DNA of 64,000 nucleotides from contig OZ026515.1 of assembly GCA_964019695.1 (NCBI GenBank), positions 145,317,152 to 145,381,151 on the forward strand. Direction: 5' to 3'. The notes under the pieces were generated by a model. That model did no database searches, was not told the origin of the DNA, and saw only the letters and a list, made by a program, of their open reading frames with translations. The stretch comes from Loripinus fragilis (lineage: Eukaryota; Mollusca; Bivalvia; Lucinida; Lucinidae). The position numbers and the translations under genes are program-made. Positions 58,493 through 64,000 of this stretch are shown one piece after another (position 1 is the first letter of the stretch; the number at the start of each line of letters is the position of its first letter).

Positions 58493-58996
58493 TTACGACA
58501 CATCGTCGTCACTGTCAGAAATCATTTCATAACTGTTGTAACTAAGAGGAGAGTTACTGTTACTGTCCACCTCGCTTGGTTGTGCGTTGGTCGTTCCGCT
58601 TGGTCCCGGTACAGGTGACGTCAAGTTCTGGTTCTGGTTCTGGTTCCCAGCTGCTGCTGCTGCTGCGGAATTTGAAGTGGTCTGTGGCTTAGCGAAGCTC
58701 TCGCTAAACCCAAGCGGCGTAACAATACAAACGGGCCGTTCCTTCTGTTTTTCTGGATTGCATTGGATTTCCACATCCACCCCTTCGTACTGGGTCGCCG
58801 CGTCGTTGGTAGGCACTGGCGAAACAGTTACATGTCCACTGGAGTGGGAGTTATCTCTAGAGCTCATTAAAGCTCCCAGCGCGTCCAGGTTGGTGGCGAC
58901 CTCAGTCGCGACGGCTTCAGGGTTCATTGGTGTTTCCCTGTGCATATGTGCTGTCAGGCTCATTAACACTTCATGATATATGATAAATGTATCCAT
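58493..58996 (-). CDS. Accessory ORF 3' of env, unknown function (167 aa)
   Basis: I do not recognise this protein. It starts at an ATG 28 nt downstream of an in-frame TAA and ends with TGA. Residues 1-45 are moderately helical; 46-110 are polar. There is an alanine run at 111-116, an Asn-Gln alternation at 118-124, Pro/Ser/Thr-rich sequence at 125-150 and an acidic end, EMISDSDDDVS, with casein-kinase-2-like sites. No signal peptide or membrane segment and only two cysteines (79, 90). GC content is visibly higher than the surrounding AT-rich DNA, which supports coding. It lies 451 nt after env and before the polypurine tract, where spliced accessory genes of complex retroviruses sit. A regulatory role would be inference only. 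Confidence 0.65.
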   Translation of the reverse strand: MDTFIIYHEVLMSLTAHMHRETPMNPEAVATEVATNLDALGALMSSRDNSHSSGHVTVSPVPTNDAATQYEGVDVEIQCNPEKQKERPVCIVTPLGFSESFAKPQTTSNSAAAAAAGNQNQNQNLTSPVPGPSGTTNAQPSEVDSNSNSPLSYNSYEMISDSDDDVS

Positions 58997-59447
58997 TATA
59001 AAAAGATATCCAACAATTTAAAGTTCTCTGCTGTTTGGTGTACGTTGTAGAAGCGGTTAAGGCGTTGTGGTGGAATAATGGTGTGGCACATAATTTGGTT
59101 CTTACATATAATTTTCAATGTTTTGATTCAAAACAGTTTAGGATTCAAAATCGAAAATGTTCCTTTGATGTCAGAGTGTTCGTGATCGTTTGTAGATAGT
59201 GAGTTTCGTCTTGTCCCTTGATGTGGATATCATTAGCGATAATCAGCATCTCAGCCACTGGTTAGTGGATTATTGTTTGTGAAAGTGTTTATATAAACAA
59301 GTAATGCCGCTCAAATTGTTTCGACAGATAGGGAACCGGCGAGGTAAAGCAATGAAAGCTTCATTAAAGTCTCCAATTAGCAAGCAACAGTCAATCACAC
59401 ATAGTCACTGATTTCGTAGTTATGGTACAAATTGGTACATATAGCAT
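58997..59447 (-). other. Spacer between env and the 3' ORF
   Basis: 451 bp without an open frame. A spliced message is the likely way to reach the downstream ORF, but no strong pyrimidine-rich acceptor stands out. Confidence 0.45.
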
Positions 59448-61424
59448 TTACTTCTTCAGAACAATCCCAAGCCTGGGATAAAGGTTACTCGTCCCTTCGT
59501 CGTCGCTAGGAACATCCGTCGGTTCGGGGGTACGTTGCCCTCCATCAGTCGAAGTCAGACCTTTCTGAGCGGGAACCGACCTCTCTCCACAGTTTTGAGC
59601 CTCGATTTGACTCAAATCACGACTAGCTCGAATGGCTAAACAACTAGGGTACCTCAAAAAGTTCCGGTATCGTATCATAATTACAATTACTACCCCCAAT
59701 AACAAGCAAACCCCAGTAATGATCGAAAACATAGCCCATGCAGGCCAACCCCCAGTTTCGGTATTAACCTTAGACAACGGAGTCAAACTTTGAATAAACT
59801 GCCCCAAAGGTATTTGCTTAAGTTTCCTCAGACTATCGGGAAGAACCATTTTCGTTAAATTTGGAAGTTGCCTTTTTAGAGGCGCCCAGATCAAAGATTT
59901 CGAAATTTTCGATAACTGCAAGATTTCTGCTTCCTTATTGACGACATTGTAATTGCTTTGTCCATCGAAATATGACGAAAGCAGCATGTTTTCATTCGAC
60001 CCTATACATGTTTGTTTTAGATGCAACACGTCTAAGGGTGCCCTTATTGTTATCGTAGGTGTTGCTCCGGTTTTACCGTGACATACAATTGTGAAAGTTA
60101 AATTTGTTCGAGACGCAACTGCCCATTGGCCGTTAAATAGGTAATGTGCGCTAGGAAGGCGAGTGTTGATAGATACCATTGCCTTGCAGTATCGTTTTAT
60201 TTTTCTTTCGTTTCCAAGGAATAAATTAACCACACACAATTTGGATAAGTTGATTGGAAATATCGGGCTCCTTTGAGTACAATAATTTTGCATTGGATTT
60301 CCACATACAGCCAGTTCTTCGGATGAAAGTAATGCATATTTTGTGCGCTTATTATCGACCATTAGTCCTTGAGCCTCAAGAGAATATTGTGCTGTTAAAT
60401 CGGTTGAATTGTAACCGCCTGAAACGGGCAAAGGGATATTAAATATCTCGTAAACCTCTAATATGTCGTTCACTTCAAGAAGAGGGATTGCCATGATAAT
60501 TATTAGCTTGTTGCCGTCCAATATGGCATTACAAGACAGCTTCTTGTAAAATGACCAAATGTCTTGATTATGGTCAATGGGGAAGGTAAGTGTGGGAGGA
60601 AGATGCGATTTTACGTCACTTAACACGGACCGTAGATTACTTGGGCTAACGGTCGTTGGTGACAAGTGGTTCAAGCTTAGGAGGTTAAGATGCATGCGAA
60701 GGGTTTCTAAATGGAACATGGCACGTTGCATCATTGTTTTGAGTTCTTCAACAATCACGTCAAGCTGAAGGTATATTTCCAAGAAATATTTCAGCCCAAA
60801 TATTTCCTTATTTAGCATTTCGACAGCCTTGTTCAATTTTATATCCAATTTGTGCAAGCTCTTTATCAATTCAAGGATAGCTTGTCGATTTTCTGCAATT
60901 TGAACGCGAGAAACGTTTAGGACAGATAAGTTTTGTTCAACCAGATGCAAAATGTTTTGTTGATTGGCATTAAGGCTTGATATTGCACTGTGAATTGAGC
61001 TTAAATCTTGAGACGTCAGGGTACCAAATGTAAATGATAGTATTTTCCCGACAAAGGGCAGGATCGAACGCTTAGTAAGACTATGCAGACTTTTATATTC
61101 CATCAAACTGCTCTGAATGCTCAACTGAGTTTCATTTAAGTGCTGCACTTCCTGAAACAGACTCCCAAATATTGCACTGTATTCTTTTTCACCAGTGTGT
61201 TTGTAGTACGCTGTGGCCGTTTCAGCAAAGACAGCAGCATTCTTTATATCTTCCTTATATAGTTCGATGAACTGACTATATGGGTATAGATCAAGGACAA
61301 ATGTGACCAGCCATTTGGCACGCGTAGTCGAAACATCATTTCTTTTGTAAAATACTACATTGTCTTTAACAATTAAGGACCTAGTCAAGCCAAAGAGTAG
61401 TGTGATTGTCGCCAGCAGTTTCAT
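59448..61424 (-). CDS. env: Envelope glycoprotein, F-type class I fusion protein (658 aa)
   Basis: Intact membrane-fusion envelope protein of the LTR element. In order: a hydrophobic signal peptide (about 1-17); an N-terminal subunit; a dibasic cleavage-like site LTKR (116-119); directly after it a hydrophobic fusion-peptide-like segment (120-137) ending FGTLT, a pattern I know from errantivirus Env and baculovirus F proteins; a long helical, leucine-rich region (about 138-250); a seven-cysteine ectodomain; one transmembrane helix (about 562-585); and a ~73-residue cytoplasmic tail. About seven N-glycosylation sequons lie in the ectodomain. The tail ends near YPRL (649-652), which fits a YxxL sorting or YPxL-type motif. 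The ATG is 3 nt after a CAG splice-acceptor-like site, so a spliced message is likely. The frame is unbroken; function is untested. Confidence 0.85.
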   Translation of the reverse strand: MKLLATITLLFGLTRSLIVKDNVVFYKRNDVSTTRAKWLVTFVLDLYPYSQFIELYKEDIKNAAVFAETATAYYKHTGEKEYSAIFGSLFQEVQHLNETQLSIQSSLMEYKSLHSLTKRSILPFVGKILSFTFGTLTSQDLSSIHSAISSLNANQQNILHLVEQNLSVLNVSRVQIAENRQAILELIKSLHKLDIKLNKAVEMLNKEIFGLKYFLEIYLQLDVIVEELKTMMQRAMFHLETLRMHLNLLSLNHLSPTTVSPSNLRSVLSDVKSHLPPTLTFPIDHNQDIWSFYKKLSCNAILDGNKLIIIMAIPLLEVNDILEVYEIFNIPLPVSGGYNSTDLTAQYSLEAQGLMVDNKRTKYALLSSEELAVCGNPMQNYCTQRSPIFPINLSKLCVVNLFLGNERKIKRYCKAMVSINTRLPSAHYLFNGQWAVASRTNLTFTIVCHGKTGATPTITIRAPLDVLHLKQTCIGSNENMLLSSYFDGQSNYNVVNKEAEILQLSKISKSLIWAPLKRQLPNLTKMVLPDSLRKLKQIPLGQFIQSLTPLSKVNTETGGWPAWAMFSIITGVCLLLGVVIVIMIRYRNFLRYPSCLAIRASRDLSQIEAQNCGERSVPAQKGLTSTDGGQRTPEPTDVPSDDEGTSNLYPRLGIVLKK

Positions 61425-61426
61425 AT

Positions 61427-61440
61427 CTGAAAAATAGATA
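61427..61440 (-). promoter_or_regulatory. Probable splice acceptor for the env message
   Basis: Minus strand 'tatctatttttcag' followed by 'atATG' of env. The pyrimidine stretch and CAG just before the start codon fit a subgenomic env mRNA spliced from a leader near the 5' LTR, as in retroviruses and gypsy. Confidence 0.65.
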
Positions 61441-62097
61441 ATTTATGATAATTTACGATCCAAATTTATTATTGTCATTACTATTTATTTATTTATCTAT
61501 TTATTTTTGTTTACATTTCACCCGGTATAACACGCTACCACGTATAATACGCATTGCTGTATAAGACACATTTATGTATTATCCGCATAAGGCATTTGAG
61601 GCTTCATACTCTTTTTCTGCATACGTTATTGTTCTTAATATTTGAATAGACACCTTGTATTTTAGGCTTTTGACTTACGGAGACACTAAGTACTGAAAGG
61701 ATCACTGACTATTTACATTTGCAAATGCCCATTATTTTTAGAAAGAAATAAAAGTTGGTCAATTGTGCTTTTGTGCACAGTTTACCTTTCCTGGATTTAG
61801 TACTTGATGATAGTGGAGTTAGTTTTCATTTTTTATTGTCATATAGTCTAGATTTTGGGTTAAACAATCGTTACTACAATGAAATATATAGAAATTAGGA
61901 AAAGTTGTATAGAACATTGTTAAATAAATCAATGTTTATGGGGGGAAATCATTTAGGAACCATTGAAAAGTTAAACCGTTTGCTTAGCCATCAAGTAATC
62001 TTACATTCTACATTCTCTTTCAACATTGAAAGGTATTAGCTATATTATTAGCCTTGTCAATTTGATGTAATGCATGACGCCCAAAATTCTGAAGCCT
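61441..62097 (-). other. Spacer between pol and env
   Basis: About 660 bp without an open frame, containing an 'attt' simple repeat near 61480-61505. A spacer this long makes translational read-through into env unlikely. Confidence 0.5.
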
Positions 62098-64000
62098 TTA
62101 TAACATATCAACAACAGCAGTCAGTAGGTTTATGACTTTCCTTGATGTATCTTTATGCTTGAGACTTCCTGCTTGTGAAATAAAATTTTCAAGAGGAGAA
62201 GCGTGGACTTCATCAATCAACATTTCCTCAGGATTTTCCTGATCCTCTTGATTGGAAATTGAGTCCTCCTCTTTGTCACTGATCCTAGAGTCTGAGATAT
62301 CACTTTCCTCTTGCGATGATATTGATGCAGGAAGTGATCTTTTGCCACCAATATTTTCTCTTATTTTCTGTTTTTTAATGCGCTTTGAAAGTTCCATGAG
62401 AGGAATGTCATCCTCATCTTCAGACTCAGTTCGTTCTCCACGATTGCGCTTGGCTATCTTATCAGTGGGCGATTCTTCCCCAGAAGATTCATCATTGGAA
62501 TCTGATGAACTATCAGTTGGTGGAACAACAAATGCAGTCCTTCGAACAGGTCGTTCGGTATCAGCCTCAGGCAATGGCCATTCATCAATGTGTGCCAGCC
62601 GTATATTCTCGGCATGCACATCCACTGTGGTCCCATCTAATTGATTTCTAATGACAAAATTTACAGGTGATGTTTTCTTAATGATACGGTAGTAAGGATA
62701 CCAACGTTTTCCTTCAAGTTTTCCTACAACAAAATTTTTGTAGAAGACCGGATCTCCAACATTATATTCAATGTTTTGAGCATGCTTGTTTGCATATTTT
62801 GCTTGTCTCTTTTTGGATCTTCTGAGATGTTTGTGCACTAAAGTAAATGCTTTATGCTGCTGTTCCAAAGCAATCTGGTGCATGTCTTCCCCCATGTATT
62901 TTCTCCTTGGTTTGAGTATGTTATCTAGAGGCAAAACAACATCTCTGGCATATAACAGAAAGAATGGTGAAAATTTTGTCGATTCACTAACATTGAATCT
63001 GATTGCTGCAAGTGTCTGATTAAGATGTAGGTCCCAGGTTTGGACATTGTCTTTTAGTTTCTTTGACAACACATCATGCAGAGTCCGGTGGAATCTTTCT
63101 ACCTTAGCATTCCCTTGGGGATGATAAAATGAGGTTGTCACATGGTTTATGTTTAATGCCTGAAGGGTCTCCTGCATTTTGCGATTCACATTCTCGCCCC
63201 CATTGTCTGTCACGATTTCTAGCACAGCCCCATGTCTTGGAAATATCTCCTCTATTAGGAGGTGCACAACATTGTCAGCACTTTTATCTGGAACAGGGAA
63301 AGCTTCTGGATAGCCACTGTAGAGATCAATAAAGGCTATTACATACTTGTTACCAGACAGAGATGTAGGGTATGGCCCGGACAAATCTAGCCCTATTTTT
63401 GCAAACGGATAAGGTGGTATGCCTGTTTCTTGCACAGGTGCTTTTATTTTCCGCATGTTGCGTGCCTGACAGGTAATGCATTTTTCTACATATGCATACA
63501 ATTCCTTGTACATATTTGGCCAATAGTATTTCTGCTTTATGGTTTCGAAAGTTTTATCGATACCCATATGGCCATTGTGGTCATGATATTGAGTAACCAC
63601 ATTACCTTTTAGATTTTCTGGTATGTACAGTCGCAATGCCGGGTCATCATCAACATTTGATATGTAATACAGTACACCATCTATCACAATGTGCCTTTTC
63701 TCAATTGAGGATGGAACTTCATCCTTTTTAAGGGTCTTCATAATTGCTACTATTGCTTCATCCTTAGCCTGCTCCTGAACTATATCTATATCAGGGTCAA
63801 GTTCTGCCTTTCCAATCTCTTTAGGCAATGGTGCCTTACTTACTGCAAAATCCCTTGGTCTAAAGCAGTTTGAATTCAATGCATTGATTTCGTAAGCATT
63901 GTCACTTACATCAGGCTCATCTAAGCCTTCATCTTTAATTGTTGTACCATTTTCAGGTACCCTTGACAACATATCAGCACACGAATTTGAAGAGCCTTCA
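62098..64000 (-). CDS. pol: Pol polyprotein C-terminal part: RNase H end and integrase (partial)
   Basis: The frame is open to the right edge, so the true start is outside. Residue numbers count from the internal Met at 63972. Upstream codons give '...SNSCADMLSRVP', the ADxLSR motif that ends Ty3/gypsy RNase H. A zinc-binding H2C2 module follows (H130/H135, C165/C168). The integrase core has D196, D256 and E292, the exact D,D-35-E spacing, with TDNGGE and NAKVERFHRTL contexts. A C-terminal GPY/F-like fold follows ('VGDPVFYKN', 'RWYPYYRI', 'HAENIRLA', about 404-460). The last ~150 residues are a Ser/Glu/Asp-rich tail with basic patches, unusually long and possibly involved in target choice or nuclear entry. 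Catalytic residues are all present. Confidence 0.92.
   Translation of the reverse strand, partial: EGSSNSCADMLSRVPENGTTIKDEGLDEPDVSDNAYEINALNSNCFRPRDFAVSKAPLPKEIGKAELDPDIDIVQEQAKDEAIVAIMKTLKKDEVPSSIEKRHIVIDGVLYYISNVDDDPALRLYIPENLKGNVVTQYHDHNGHMGIDKTFETIKQKYYWPNMYKELYAYVEKCITCQARNMRKIKAPVQETGIPPYPFAKIGLDLSGPYPTSLSGNKYVIAFIDLYSGYPEAFPVPDKSADNVVHLLIEEIFPRHGAVLEIVTDNGGENVNRKMQETLQALNINHVTTSFYHPQGNAKVERFHRTLHDVLSKKLKDNVQTWDLHLNQTLAAIRFNVSESTKFSPFFLLYARDVVLPLDNILKPRRKYMGEDMHQIALEQQHKAFTLVHKHLRRSKKRQAKYANKHAQNIEYNVGDPVFYKNFVVGKLEGKRWYPYYRIIKKTSPVNFVIRNQLDGTTVDVHAENIRLAHIDEWPLPEADTERPVRRTAFVVPPTDSSSDSNDESSGEESPTDKIAKRNRGERTESEDEDDIPLMELSKRIKKQKIRENIGGKRSLPASISSQEESDISDSRISDKEEDSISNQEDQENPEEMLIDEVHASPLENFISQAGSLKHKDTSRKVINLLTAVVDML

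Larger units (their letters stand above)
57454..64000 (-). mobile_element. Env-bearing Ty3/gypsy LTR retroelement, 3' part
   Basis: Order in transcription: RNase H end and integrase (to 62098), env (61424-59448), a 167-codon ORF (58996-58493), polypurine tract, 3' LTR. All frames are open, so insertion is probably recent. The 5' LTR, gag, protease and reverse transcriptase lie beyond 64000. The RNase H-to-integrase order and the D,D-35-E integrase place it with Ty3/gypsy rather than copia. An F-type Env recalls insect errantiviruses. The element has the same orientation as the nucleoplasmin-like gene to the left. Confidence 0.88.

Noticed and set aside
58587..58976. 129-codon ORF on the plus strand
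   Set aside because: Antisense to the 167-aa ORF; its alanine and Phe-Trp runs mirror the GC-rich repeats of the real frame.
62252..62644. 130-codon plus-strand ORF
   Set aside because: Antisense shadow of the acidic integrase tail.
62098..63972. Complete 624-aa protein starting at the Met at 63972
   Set aside because: The frame continues to the window edge and the upstream codons encode the RNase H end motif, so the Met is internal.
1..64000. CRISPR arrays, bacterial operons or rRNA genes
   Set aside because: No regular short direct repeats with unique spacers, no Shine-Dalgarno-led gene runs, no rRNA signature; the DNA is eukaryotic.

Overview
The window is animal nuclear DNA: AT-rich, exon-poor and packed with transposon-derived repeats. 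It carries tRNA-derived SINEs with target-site duplications, many MITEs with terminal inverted repeats, satellite-like arrays with ~140-150 bp monomers, poly-G tracts, a LINE fragment and two LTR families. Several repeats, such as blocks bounded by 'acaagaggg...ctcacctg'-type ends and the A and B MITE families, resemble what I know from bivalve mollusc genomes. A marine bivalve is the best guess; this is inference. I see no bacterial features, CRISPR array or rRNA.

Layout. 1-20 kb: poly-G tracts, a (CA)23 microsatellite, MITE families A and B, a Tc1-like MITE, a tRNA-Ser-like relic, a SINE with its target-site duplication, and the decayed C-terminus of a non-LTR retrotransposon reverse-transcriptase protein (16.56-16.95 kb). 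17-29 kb: mainly composite elements with satellite-like cores, ending in a 13-unit array at 27.4-29.2 kb. 30-35 kb: a 1.05 kb Tc1-like element, a 1.13 kb foldback element with a tRNA-like sequence in each arm, and a solo LTR with a 4 bp target-site duplication.

35-53.4 kb, minus strand: short spliced exons that ORF calling misses. An acidic exon (53.3 kb) joins in phase to a lysine-rich exon (52.4 kb), then either to a basic exon with its own stop (50.3 kb) or to two basic exons (39.5 and 35.3 kb) ending in a bipartite nuclear-localisation-like tail. This acidic-then-basic order fits the C-terminus of a nucleoplasmin/nucleophosmin-type histone chaperone. The globular core should lie upstream and is not seen. 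The introns are full of SINEs, MITEs and hairpins.

57.4-64 kb, minus strand: the 3' part of a Ty3/gypsy-type LTR element with intact ORFs. In transcription order: the end of RNase H plus integrase (running off the right edge), a 658-aa F-type envelope whose ATG lies 3 nt past a splice-acceptor-like CAG, an unrecognised 167-aa ORF, a polypurine tract, and a 681 bp 3' LTR with TGTAA...TTACA ends. The LTR interrupts an older SINE. This env-bearing element with an extra 3' ORF, and the split nucleoplasmin-like gene, are the most interesting contents.
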